From positions 511,545 through 575,544 of the forward strand of contig NW_011887301.1 in NCBI RefSeq assembly GCF_000151315.2: a stretch of DNA of 64,000 nt, read 5' to 3'. The stretch is from Capsaspora owczarzaki ATCC 30864 (taxonomy: Eukaryota; Opisthokonta; Filasterea). The position numbers and the translations under genes are program-made. Positions 38,029 to 49,615 of the stretch are shown one piece after another (positions within the stretch are counted from its first letter, which is position 1; every line of letters starts with the position of its first letter). The notes beneath the pieces were generated by a model. It saw nothing but the letters and a program-made list of their open reading frames with translations, made no database searches and had not been told where the DNA came from.

Positions 38029-41000
38029 ATGATGAAGGCTAACGCTTTGCATGCAACGCGCCGTGTTGCGACCGCGTGGGCGAATCGCGCGATGGTGATG
38101 ATGGCAGCTGTCTTGGTCTGCAATCTTGTTTTGTGCGCCGCTGCGCTTCGCCTCGACGTCGTGCAGCCCAACTGCGCGTCCTCCACCACAACCACCTCAC
38201 TGACACTCACTGGCAACTTTGGCGCCGTGTCTCCGAGTGCCGGCGATGTCAAGTGCCTGCTCGGATCCACCCGTCAGTTTGCCGTTTCCGCCGCATGGTC
38301 GTCCACCTCTGTGACGTGCACCATTCCCTCCCTCACCGCTCTTCTCAATGCCGGCGTCGACCTCGTCACTCGCGACTTTTTGTACCAGCCTCTGCGCGCC
38401 AACTATGCACAGTTGCGTGTCACACTTGACAACAATGCCACGGCCGTCGACTCCTGGGTCGCGGTCTTCTTCCCCACCACGTCCACGCTCGCCTCCCTCA
38501 CTCCTGACCGGTAAGACTTTTCTCTCCTGTTGCTTCTGCTTCTGCATTTGCTTTGGAGCAACTCCCACCGTCATGATTCCTCTTTGTTTCCACCACGATT
38601 GTTCGGTCGGATTTCCCATCATTGTCGGGATTCCAAAAAGTCGGAAAAAAAAAAAAAAAAAGAAAGTCGAAAAACAAAAAATCGCCAAAAAAAAAAAAAA
38701 TCAAACTATGAAACGCCCATTTTTATTATCATTTTGCCTTTTCGCATTGCAAAGTGAAGGCGAGTGGGTCAATCTTTCGATCCCTTTGATGGATGCTTTC
38801 ATTGAGCAACGAAGCAAGATCAGATAATGATTGGGGATTTGTGAGAGAGTGGGAGTGTCTTTGACTGTCGCATCCAATCTTCAACAAAAACAGACGGCGG
38901 AAAACAAAAGAACACAAACAAAAACAAAATCCTTGTTGTCAACAACTAAAGCAAAACCGCAGAAGCGGAGAAGGACAATTTAACACCCAGAACAAACAAA
39001 AGTCGTGGATGAATCATCCACTCGGAAGCGAGCAGAGAAAGAACAAACAGACGGAGACGCTGAAGAAACGAGCAGATGAATCAGACAGTGGGAACAAAAA
39101 ACCGACCAAACAAAAACGCGTCAATCACCACAGTTCGCAGCCCACTTGAGATTGAGCTGCGAAATTCTAAAGGAGGAGCGGTGAAGAAGGAACATTATTG
39201 GAAGGAGGAACAAACGGAAACCAGTGTGCGAAAATGATGCGAAAAAACAAAATAAAATGCGAAACTGAAGAACTCACGTCGTGTTTAATTTTCGACGCTA
39301 TTTGATTTGACTGACTTACTTGTGGTTTGCTGCGACTCCTCGGATTCAAAGTGGCCCAACAACTGGCAACACTGTCGTCACGATTGCCGGCACAAAGTAA
39401 GTATCCGCCTGAAGAGCTTGATGTTTTTTGTAACAGAATGCCCTCACCTGTTGACTGTTGACTCGCCACTTTGTTACTTGCAGTGTCCTCGACAGCCGCG
39501 ACCTTCGCTGCAAGTTCAACGGGCAAGAAACGGTCGGTGCTTACGTGGACAGCACTCACTTGCAATGCCCGACTGCTCCTCAAGGCTCGGCTGCAAACGT
39601 GAACATCGAAGTCAAGTCAACTCCCAAGCACATTAGCATGGCCCACCTGTTTGACGGTGTCAACGACTTTAGCGTCGCGCCCATTCCAACTTCGCTCCTT
39701 CAGTTCAACTTGACTGTTGAGATTTGGTTCCGCCCTGCCACGCCCGTTGGCTTGATCCAGGCTCTGGTTGACAGCTGCGTGCCTGGCGAAACTCCAGAGA
39801 CAAACTGCAACTTTTGGATTGAAACTGGCAAGGCTGTTGCAGACGGCATCCATGGCGAGATTGGCATTGGTCACGAGTTTGGGGCGGGCAGCAATCAGCA
39901 ATATGTGTACTCGGGGACCTTGGACAACACTTACAAGAACAAGTGGACGCACATTGCGCTCGTGCGCGAAGTGTGGGACAACACTACCATCGAGTGCTCT
40001 GGATCGTCTTGTCCCTTCGTTGGCGAGTACCGCACGTACGTCAACGGCGAGCTTCTGCTTCCCACCTACAAGTTTACCGTCAACACTGATTTTGGCGAGA
40101 CCAACACGTACGTTGGCTCGCTTTACACGACGTCGTTCTACAACGGCGGCATGGATGATTTCCGCATCCTCAACTACCCCATGACGCAAGCGCAAGTTCA
40201 GCAGTCGATGGAGGAGGTTTACTCGGGCTTTGAGGACGGCGTGCTTGTTTCGTGGGATTTCGAGCCCAACAACCAAGATTTTGACGTCCTCACGTACAAC
40301 GCCGATGGCGTGACACCCAACACGTACACCCTCTACGCCCTCACGCCCTCGAACGTGGACGTCAGCCGCCAGCTGAACATGGGTGGCGGGACGAATGTGT
40401 TCATTCCGAGCATCATCCAGACCGTTGCTTTTGCCGACTACCCGAGCTCTGCCCCGACTCTGAACTTTTTGTACTACACGCCCGAGACTATTACCACCTT
40501 TGCACCCATGCACGGTGTTGTATCTGGCGGCACGGTGGTGACTATTCAAGGCACTGGCTTTTTGAACTCGACCTACCTGTACTGCCGCTTTGGTAGTGCC
40601 ACCGCAACTCCAGCAACCTTTATCGATGCAACCACTCTGGAGTGCACCGCACCCGCCTTCACGGCTTGCTCGCAGAGCTCTGACAGCTTGAGCATTCCCG
40701 TTTACGTGTCAAACAACAACCAACAGTTTGTCGTCTCGTCAACCAATTTTACCTACTACCAGGCACCGACAATCCAAAGCGTGGCTCCTTCGCAGGCACC
40801 ACTCGCTGGTAATGTGCCAGTTACCATCTATGGCTCCGGCTTTGTGAATACCCCCGAGTTCCGCTGTCTGTTTGGCGTTATTGCTGTTGTGCCTGTTAGC
40901 GTCACTGCAACCTCTGCAGTTTGCGTGACCCCAGACAATCTGCCTGAGGGTGCTGTTGTGGCAAGTGTGACGATCGACGGCCAGACAGCGACGACTTCGC

Positions 41001-42286
41001 AAGTGATTTTCACGGCATTCGACCAATGGTCGCAGATCGAGTCGACGGCTGTTGGTATTGCCATCATTCTCGGCATTGGCTTTGTGATGGTCGTTTGCGT
41101 TCACATCTGGCTATTTATCAACCGAAATCACAAGATTGTCAAGGCATCTGCGCCTCTGTTTGGCCAGTTTATTCTGTTCGGGGCGTACCTCGGCTTCGGC
41201 GCGGTTGCCGCCTTCTTCCCCACGCCGACAGACGCCTCTTGCACTGTCGGTATCTGGTTTGTCTTCCTCTCGTTCACCTTCATGTTTGCAAGTCTGTTTA
41301 TCAAGAACTGGCGCATCCAGCGCATCTTCACTGTACGTGGTTGAGTTTTGCTTGAGTGGTCTTTGCTCATGCTGCTGTTCGCATCGCTCACCCCCTTCCC
41401 CTTGCGCCTGCCCCTTTGGTGATGCTTTACGACTGTCGTAGAACAAAAAGATTGGCAAAACTGCATCGCGCAACCTTAGCGACGATCGCCTCGTCTTGTT
41501 CTTGTTCATGCTCGTGACTGGTATGGTTGCCATCCTCGCGGCTTGGACTGGCACGTCGAACGATAAGGTGGATATCCACGATGACGGCTTTGCCTCCTGC
41601 TACGTCAATCCTACTTTCCAAGGCATCCTGTTTGCCTACATGGGTGTGATGTTGCTGTTCGGTATCGTTCTGGCCTTCCGTACCCGCAACATTCAGGACG
41701 TAGCATTCAATGAGAGCAAGATGATTTCAGTGGCCATCTACAATGTCGCTTTTGTCACCATCATCATGATTCCGCTGGTCTCGTTCACCACGGATGTCCG
41801 TGCTCTCCTCGTGATGAAGGTACGGTTGTCTAGAACTGAACGGCACTGACGGGTTTGGCCCTTGACTCACCCTTTCCTCTCCTCGATGCTGTTTGTTGCT
41901 GCTGCTACAGAGCGTCGGTATTCTGTTTGCCGTCCTTGTGACTGTCGGTTTGGTGTTCTTCCCCAAGATTTGGGCCGTCGCCATGCATAAGCGTCGCGCG
42001 TGAGTGCCACACTCTTGACTTGAATTCAAGGTCTGATTCTTGAAAAAACATACTCACTTGTTTTGCACAACCACATGTCCTTTGGTTTTCAACTTTCAGG
42101 GCTCGTGCTGCTGGCTCGTCCGACGCACAACCGACGCCCTCTGGCTCAAACCCCAACGGCGTTTCTGGCCGCGCGAACTCTGTTCATCATTCATCGGGAG
42201 ATGGCTCTCATTCCAAAAACGAACGGTCCGAGCGACTCAGCATGAAGAAGCCCGAAGTCAAGACCGAAGTCGTCATTTACGGTTAA
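38029..42286 (+). CDS. Class C GPCR with IPT/TIG and LamG-like ectodomain, copy B
   Basis: Exons 38029-38510, 39352-39396, 39484-41332, 41442-41819, 41911-41999 and 42100-42286 join in frame to 1,009 residues. Exon count, phases and the lengths of exons 2 to 5 (45, 1849, 378 and 89 nt) equal those of copy A. Domain order is the same: signal peptide, divergent N-terminal domain, IPT 1, LamG-like, IPT 2, IPT 3, class C 7TM, short tail. The protein from exon 3 differs from copy A at only 5 of 616 positions, exon 4 at 21 of 126, and the N-terminal exon and tail differ throughout. This suggests shared core function with different ligand cap and different intracellular partners. Two consecutive ATGs (38029, 38032) could start it. 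A tandem duplication is certain; recent conversion of exon 3 is inferred. Confidence 0.88.
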
Positions 42287-42529
42287 CAACTTGGGTTGAT
42301 GTTCTTTCAGGACCCGGCGCTGATGCTGGAGTTGTTGGCTTTGTTGTGTTACATTCTGTCGTTTTGCACGTTGTTTCGCTTTTGTTGTTTTCGCTGGCCG
42401 ATTTTGCTGGGTGTTTTTTTTTTCTGTTTTTGGATCTGATGTATTATTTTCGCAACATGGTGATTTGCTTCGGTTTCTCAAGGGTTGTTGGCCATCGGTT
42501 TATTGCAAACGTTGTTCCACTAATGCGGG

Positions 42530-43520
42530 TCAGCGCTTGTTGATCTCTGCCTCGAGCTGTTGCACCTCTTTGGCAAGCGATTGGTTGGCTGTCTGCAAAT
42601 GTCGAACCTGTCGGAAGCGAAGAACGTGGTGAGCCAGTTGCCAACAATCGACACTTTATCAGCCCTGTCAAGCTCAATGATAGTCAGGAAACCAACCTGG
42701 TGCTCTTCTGAGAATGTGGCTTCGCGCATCTTGTTGATGTACACGGTGGCTTCATGCAAAATGGCTGATCGGGACGGATTCTGCTCTTCGTCCAGCGTTG
42801 GAACGACATCTTTCAGCGACGTAAACCGTTCCTTGATGTGATCGCGCTGTTGGTTGAAGACAAAAAGCGGTTCAAGACAGCCATTAGATTCAGTACGAGT
42901 GCTTTTGGCATGAGTCGTCGGAAATTTGTAGTTTGCCAAAATTCAAATGACGAGGCATTGAAGCTCCACAGGCAACAACCAACAAGGACCACCACAGACA
43001 GATGCGCGGTGGATCGAAGTTTCTCAGAATGATTCAGAATTGTGTCAACAATAAACAAAAACCTTACTCGTTTGCGCTCCAGCAGATTGTGACTGTGTCG
43101 CTTGTCCGCATCACGCCTGCATTCAACAGCACACAGTCAAACAATAAAAAACCCAATTGAGCAATTCAAGATCAGCCAGCAGCAGGTTGGACATGTTTCC
43201 GACCCCCCCCCCCTCTTCCTCGCTTTTTTCAGCTTTTCTCAGAAGAGTAGCGTTGAGATGGAAAAAATCGGCAACCATCCGAATTTTGAATTTGGATCTG
43301 TTTCTGTTGGTTTTTCCCGCTGGGTTTTGCCGGGGACAGAGTGATGAGCTTACGGCGGCTTCTTCTTCTTGGACGCCTTCTCGATCTTGCCCGAGCTGCG
43401 CTTGGCTGAGGCCGAGGCGAGCGCTGCGATGGCTGCTGCGGCTGCCGGGGTCATGTTCGAGGTGTCCTGCTGCGGGACGTCCTCGCCACTCGACGTATCA
43501 GCGTCCTCACTATCACTCAT
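42530..43520 (-). CDS. MAX: MAX homologue (bHLH-leucine zipper)
   Basis: Exons 43354-43520, 43068-43116, 42697-42846 and 42530-42607 join in frame to 147 residues, close to the size of animal MAX. After an acidic Ser/Asp start and a Lys-rich stretch, the basic region reads RDADKRHSHNLLERKRRDHI with the His-Glu-Arg triad for CACGTG recognition. The helix-loop-helix (ERFTSLKDVVPTL ... SRSAILHEATVYINKM) and a short zipper (VRHLQTANQSLAKEVQQL) follow. MAX is the obligate partner of MYC- and MXD/MNT-type factors. Intron placement inside the basic region (after ERKR) breaks the gene so that single frames hide the homology. The 3' end lies 243 bp from the second receptor's stop. Confidence 0.9.
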
Positions 43521-43934
43521 CGCTCAGATCTTGTTGTTTGTTCTTGCTTCGTTTGTATGTTGTTTGCTTGTGTTGGGTGTCGCTTGGTATCGGGGGCACA
43601 AAGGGGGGGAGGGTCGCTGAGCTTGAGCGTTTGCGGCGGTGGTTTCTATTGCAGACAAACAAACGAACGACTGAGCTCTGGATTGAAATGGCAGTGCAGC
43701 TCAACACGAGCCATCAAGATCATCAGCATTATCATTATCATCAGCAGCAGCAGGAGTAGTCATAGTAGAACAGAAGGCAGAGCAAAACGAGCGCGTTGCT
43801 GGGATTTTGGTTACCGTTCGTTTCCCTACTGTACAGTAATGCATTGTCCCCTTTGTGATCTTCACTCTTCACTCTTCATTTTTTTCTTTTGTTCAATCTC
43901 CTCTCATTCTTCTTCCTTCCTTCGAATCACAGTC
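43521..43934. promoter_or_regulatory. Divergent intergenic region between MAX and the FMC1-like gene
   Basis: Both start codons face outwards over about 410 bp, so this segment should carry both promoters. It is pyrimidine-rich before 43935. I see no other element. Confidence 0.35.
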
Positions 43935-44791
43935 ATGGCTGCTGCAGCGGGATTCACTGGCGTCCCGTCGCTCTTTGGCGTCTACCGTCAGATTCTTCGC
44001 TCCATCGACAACATGGTACAGTAACACCCCTCCCCCACTAACAAACGTTTTTCGTTATTCCCCCCTTCTTACAAAGCAAACTGACGCTGTGTTCCATTCT
44101 GCGGTCCGTTATGGGGCGGGGGGTCCTCTTCAGTGCACCAAGCCGCTGGGCAACGTGGAGTGGCGCAACAACATGCTCGAGCAGCTCCGCGCGCAGGCCG
44201 CTGCAGTCACGCCAGGCGACCGCGAAGCTGCGCGCATTGCACAGCTCAATGCTCAGGACCTCTTGATCATGCTGCAGGCGACCAGGGCGTACCGGGTGAG
44301 TGAGCAAGGAAAAATCCCAATGGAAACGCCTGCAATGATGCATGTCGATGATGAAGGCTCCTTCTATTGGGACCATTGCAGTTCCGAGAGAAGCCTCAGA
44401 TCGTCAAGAGAATGCAATATATGCACTCATATGGCATGGCCTGTCGTTTTTGATTTGCCTGGCGTAGGAATTGCTGTTCACGTACCAAAGCGATCCGCTG
44501 TCCCAGTCCGAGCGAATCGCACTCTCCGCGCGCAGAGTTGGTCTCAACCTGCCAAATCTTGAAGACAAGGCGGCATTCAGCACGGCGCTTGATGCGGCAA
44601 CGATGGCTCCGTCATCGTCGGCGAAATCCCAGGCGTCCGACTCTGGGAATATGAGCGATGTCGTGCAAGGCGCTGCAGCCAAATTCTTTGCGTCAAGCAA
44701 GGTGCAAGCTGCTTCGCAAATCCCGACAAGCACCAGCGCTGCTGATATTGCCACGGCAAGCGATCAGCTATCGACTCCTCGTCGCCGATGA
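43935..44791 (+). CDS. FMC1: FMC1-like LYR-type mitochondrial protein
   Basis: Exons 43935-44015, 44134-44295 and 44468-44791 join in frame to 188 residues. The first helix (SLFGVYRQILRSI) resembles LYR-fold proteins. A later segment, ELLFTYQSDPLSQSERIALS then RRVGLNLP, matches the ending of FMC1 (human C7orf55), whose conserved GLxLP motif follows the third helix. FMC1 assists assembly or stability of mitochondrial F1F0 ATP synthase. The C-terminal 75 residues are Ser/Ala rich and have no counterpart in the short animal protein. No cleavable presequence is visible, which is normal for LYR proteins. Another LYRM subfamily is possible. Confidence 0.65.
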
Positions 44792-45307
44792 CCTTGATCG
44801 GCATTGGTTTCTGTGGGGAAAATGTCTTGAAATTTGAATGTTTGCTTCTGTCCATACACTTTTGCACTCTGGATCATTGCAGACCTCCTTCAGCTTGACG
44901 TTGCGACAGCATGTGATGACGGGGTTTGGTGATTCCATCGATGCTGATCCGTTCTCACAGTTTCGCAGCTTTGGTTGTACGCGCATTTCTGGGATTCATC
45001 CAAACCAGCCAACCCAGTCCACACTCCCCAAAGAAAGGTTGATACTGCAACAACGAGTGAATCTTTCCATCTGTGCATACTGTACAATGCCGGTGGTTGA
45101 ATCCGTCGCGAGAATGGCTTTGAATGCATTGCTTTTGGTCAATCTTCCATCGCACTCGCTCAGATTTGTGCTGTGAGATCCTGCCTTCTGTTTCCATTTT
45201 ATGTATTATTTTTACTTTTCCTCTTCTTCAGCCCAAAAACTCTCAGAAACCTCTCTGTTTGATTGCCATTCCACCTTTGTTTCGGAGCATTGACTGGGAG
45301 GGTGGAC
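44792..45307. other. Intergenic region
   Basis: About 500 bp between two plus-strand genes. I see no coding exon or repeat. Confidence 0.5.
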
Positions 45308-47495
45308 ATGGCGTCTGCGGCCCAGCAGCTCGAGTTTGCAGAGCAATACCCTCTGCTTAACTCCACAGTAGCATGCCCAACATTTCACGAGGTTAAAAAA
45401 AAAAAAGTGCTCGGAGGAGCGCCTGTTGTTGTCGTTGAAGGGGACGGCGGCGGATTGAACTGGATGAACAAAACCGCTTCCACCTTATACTCTTGCTCAC
45501 TATTTGACCTCATCTACCGGTACCCTGCTTCCCGTACGAAATGTTCACCAGATGGTTTCCACCCAGCGCCAGTTGCCACAGCCAGTGTCGAGCCAGGCGC
45601 AAGCGAAGGCGCTGCTCGATCTCGATGCAATGCCAGTGGATGGTCTGCAGCTGCTGCTTGCTGAGATTGAGGCCATGCACGCGATCGCACAGCGCGAGAA
45701 CGCGCTCTGGACGCGAGACGCGCGCGTGCTGGCTCAGTTTGTCAAGTCATCGCAGCAGCCGAGTGAGTCTGAAGTTGGAGTTTTGAGGGGGGCGGGGCGC
45801 GGGGGGTTGAGGCGGGGAAGGGGGGGCTGGAGAACCAACAGTGAAGGTCGAGAGTATCGAAATTCACGCCATAAAAACGCGAGTTCATACGCCCGACTCA
45901 CCGACCTTGCCTACGATTTTCTTGCCCCCTCCGCTGTAGAAATTGATGTCAACAAGCTGCTGCTCAAGTCGAAAGCCCGATCGCCTTCAAAACAGCAGGG
46001 CAAAATGCAAAGTCACACGCTGCCATTCACGTTTGACGAAGGCGATGCTGGGTTGGATGAAACACTGTCTTCGGACGAAGAAACACCGGCTGCAACTTCT
46101 GAGACTTCTGAGCAGCACCCGTTCTGGCAATCGATCGAGCCGTACTTTGCTCCCATTGACACAGCACTTGTGGACACACTGTTGCTCGATCCGATTCAAC
46201 GCAAGGTCCGGCATCCTCTTCCCGTTTCTTGAGTTTTCGGGGTCAATGCCGAATTTTCTGAGTTTGTTTTGTTTGTGTTGTTGTCGTGCCATCAGGAAGG
46301 AAACTTTCTCTTTCGATTACCCCCGATTGGGCGCCATTTTGCCGAGATCTGGGCCGAGGACGATCTGCGGGAAGAACAGGCAAAGGTGCGCCAAACAATC
46401 GATGTTGGTGCTTCAATGTTGTTGTCAGGTCTTTGAGTGTCTTTGAGACTGACTATCGTCCACTCCGCTTGGCAGAGCTTGGCCACTCCAGCAGCTTCGA
46501 CACGATCCCACGATGTCGCCCCGTTAATGAACTTGATGCCAACAGCAGCCGACGGATTGGATAAAGGGAGAACAACCAAGCCTCGGTCCAAGACACACCG
46601 CGAACTCCGTCTATTACGCGACTCGGACGATGATGCAGTTGACAACAGCGATGCAAACGGCTTGGGCGACCTTTGCGGCTCGTTGCCCCGCCGGCTGATT
46701 GCCGCATTGTTGGAGGAAGGCGATATTTCCTTGGCAGACCTCGCCGATGAGCTTGCGGACCCTCCTGCGACTCCATCACTCACTCTTCCGTCACCGCTGG
46801 AGGCGAGCGAGACATCCTCAAAAGCCACTTCACCGGATCGGGCGACCGCAGCTGCCGCCGGCCGCAACACTCACCGTCGCTCGGCTCGTGACGCCGACGA
46901 GCCCGACGTGAGTGACTCTGACACTGAAGCGCAGCATCCTCGCAAAAAGCCACGAGTGGTCTCGGAAGACGAGACGGAGGAGGCCAACAGCGCGCAAGCA
47001 AGCAAGCGGTCTGCGCCGCTCCGCAATCCCCGCTCGCGAGCGGACTCGCGCAGCCTGGAGCAAAATATCGCCCAACAGCTGCAGGCGGTCGGGGTGATGG
47101 AGGAGAGCGATGATGTCGACGCAGACGAGGACGACGAGATTTGCGCGGAACTACGGCAGACCGCGCTGCAACTCAAGACACAAATCAACTATAACAATCG
47201 TTGGCGAGTCCAGCTCTATCTTAAACTGCTTCCTGCGCTGGTCGATCAAGAGTTTGCTGCCGAGAAAGCCAACGCCGACCAGATGGTGCAGCGAGCGTTT
47301 GCGCGGCTGATGGCCGCAAAAAAGAAAAAGCGGCCCTCGAGCAGTGTAGCCCTTGCTTTTGCTCAAAAAGCTCTGGATACTCGTGCAGCGATCCTGGCCA
47401 AAATACAAGAGGCAAAACTGCAAGTCACAAAGGAAGAGTTGCACAAGCGCGTCGAGAAACTTCGCGCTGCGGCTGCGCTTGCAAGGGCCACCAGT

Positions 47496-47537
<42 letters not shown>

Positions 47538-47696
47538 CCCTCAGCCAGTTCTCACAGTGCAGCACTTGGTAATGACTTTGACTCGACGGACGACGCGGTT
47601 GAAGCGAAGCCGGAGCTCTTGCCTACGCCGAAAGCCAAAGAATCGCCCACGAAACAATCCACGTTTCTGGCTCGGGCATCGACGTCCAAGGTCTAA
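45308..47696 (+). CDS. TADA3: TADA3/ADA3 homologue, SAGA histone acetyltransferase module subunit
   Basis: Exons 45308-45391, 45552-45762, 45940-46205, 46296-46385 and 46476-47696 join in frame to 623 residues. Family landmarks appear in order: an N-terminal helical region (DLDAMPVDGLQLLLAEIEAM); the block HPFWQSIEPYFAPID; then LPPIGRHFAEIWAEDDLREE; a low-complexity linker; LPRRLIAALLEEGDI; and the C-terminal helices SLEQNIAQQLQAVG ... DEICAELRQTALQLKTQ with RAFARLMAAKKKKRPS. TADA3 links ADA2 and GCN5 in SAGA/ADA complexes and acts in the nucleus. Human TADA3 is about 430 residues; the extra length here is Asp/Ser/Ala-rich linker and an Ala run near 47500. Confidence 0.85.
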
Positions 47697-47939
47697 TGCG
47701 CAGGCTTCCAAGCACAAATGGGTTCCTTCTATTCCGACTGCTTGTGCGGCACGCGTTTTGGAAGTACCCCACATATTCAGTTTGACCAGGGTTGCTGAAC
47801 TGTCGATCCGGCCCGCCACTTAACTCAATACACATTGTTAGCTCTATTTTTTTGATTTCCTTTTCTGCTTTTCTTGTTTTTCAATCAACGCTAGTCTTTG
47901 ATTCTTGTCACAAAGCTTCTCAGACAATCATCTACAAAA

Positions 47940-48237
47940 ATGCTAACTGCCAGCGAGTTGCGCGCAATCATGACGCATCCGGCGTCGAGCAATCCCGGTC
48001 TCGATCGCAGTCCCGATGCACTCCCCGTACCGAGTGCGCATGTCCCAGCAAGCGAAGGGGCGACTGAGACCGCGGCGAGCATGCGCGCAATGCGAGAATG
48101 GTTTGCGCAGATCGCCGACACGCTGATCAACGAGTGCGCACTCGTCGTCAACGGCACGCACCGCTTCCGTCTCTTGGAAATCGAGTTCTATGCGTACAAG
48201 GACGGCTCATTGGCACTGCCGTTGGATGGCCCGGGCG

Positions 48238-48268
<31 letters not shown>

Positions 48269-49500
48269 TTCGTCGATTCCTGTGCATCGTGACGTGTTTG
48301 CGCACCGGCAGCCGACCCAGCGAGAGTGCCTCACGTGGTACTTTCACAAGCGCGGCAAGTCCTTTGTTGGAGGAACGCACAAAGGTAAAGGGAAAAAAAA
48401 AAGTGCCATCCTGTATTTGTATTTGCATTGAACTGCTCAACAATTGCTTGCTTTGCTTGTTCGCGTGGTGGATTTCTCTAGGTTTGGACGTGACCTTTGG
48501 TGATTCGACCCTGCTTGGCGGCATTTTGCTGCGCTCAATGCAAAGCTTGGAAAATGATCAGGATGTGGTCTGCGGGCCGTGCTTGCTTGTGGATCGGCTT
48601 CTCAAAGACGCAGAAGTGGATTCCATTCAGTCGTTTGTGTCCAAGGCCGCTGGTATGGTGTTACGAAGCGGAGCTCTTTGCAAACGAGCTTGGACGATGC
48701 TCCTTGTCAAAGGAAAGCAGTCCATAAAGAGTGCTCGAGAGCGGATGACAGGGGTTCCAACCAACTCACATTTTATCGCTCATTTGCATTGGCTAGATTT
48801 ATCTGCTGTTCCTGCGCCTTCGGATACCGCGAGCAATCAGCCGTATCTGCGAATAGTGCCATGGAAGCTTGAGAAGCGCTCGCTGTTGAACACTCCGAGA
48901 ATCGGGTTGACCCTCAAGAAACATGCAGACCAAACCGAGTTGCGGTACCGCTTTCTCATGCAACCGTATCGTGTGCTTGCAGACAGCCCTCCGCTCTCGA
49001 AAGGCAAGACTCAGACATTGGTTGCAAGGCTGCACCAAACCTATCAATCTGGAGGGATTGCAAGCGTGGCCACGCAGTCAGAACCATTCGCAAAGGCGTG
49101 CCGATGGGTCGAGGCCGCTCGCGCAGCAGACGCGCCAAAGGTGCAGCTACAACGGCGTCTTGTGGGCCTGCACGGAAATGACATGTCTTCTGCCGCCGCA
49201 ATATGCGAGGCCTATCCGCTGCTCTGTGCATGGTCGGAGCTCGACTTGGCAGACGACGGTTTGCAACAATCCGAACAACCCGAACAATCCGAACAATCCG
49301 AACAACCCGAACAACCCGAACTTCCTCCGGCAGCCAGCCATGCCTCACCAGTGCAACTGACGCCCGCGGTTCCTAGCTCACTGTTCCAGTCCATTGTTGC
49401 GAAAACAACGCGCGAACGCCCTCGAAGAGGGATTGCGCAGCTCGACCATGAAGACCCGATCGCGGCGAACAAGCGACCGCGGCTCTCGCCCCCGCTTTGA
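47940..49500 (+). CDS. Conserved protein of unknown function
   Basis: Exons 47940-48384 and 48482-49500 join in frame to 487 residues. It is soluble, with no signal or membrane helix. The first half looks like a folded domain with well-spaced motifs: RFRLLEIEFYAY, REVFAHRQPTQRE-like text actually reading HRDVFAHRQPTQRECL, WYFHKRGKSFVGGTHKG, LDVTFGDSTLLGGILLRS and GPCLLVDRLL. The GGTHKGLDVTFG junction spans the intron and looks catalytic or nucleotide-handling, but I cannot name the family. A second region (about 290-400) has basic helices, followed by a QSEQPEQ tandem repeat (from 49262) and a nuclear-localisation-like KRPR near the C-terminus. The motif-rich part seems conserved in style, unlike its low-complexity tail. 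Confidence 0.7.
49262..49320 (+). repeat. 9-bp coding repeat (Ser/Pro-Glu-Gln units)
   Basis: About six in-frame copies of a unit alternating between AACAATCCG and AACAACCCG, encoding SEQ and PEQ triplets in the disordered tail of the preceding protein. Confidence 0.85.
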
Positions 49501-49615
49501 AACTTGTTATTTGACCATTGTGATTTGCTGTTCTTGTAGCCGCGTTCTGTGACAGCCTCGAGTGTGCATGGCGATTGCCATTGAGGACTCTTTTAATTTA
49601 TTTCTAATTTGGTGT

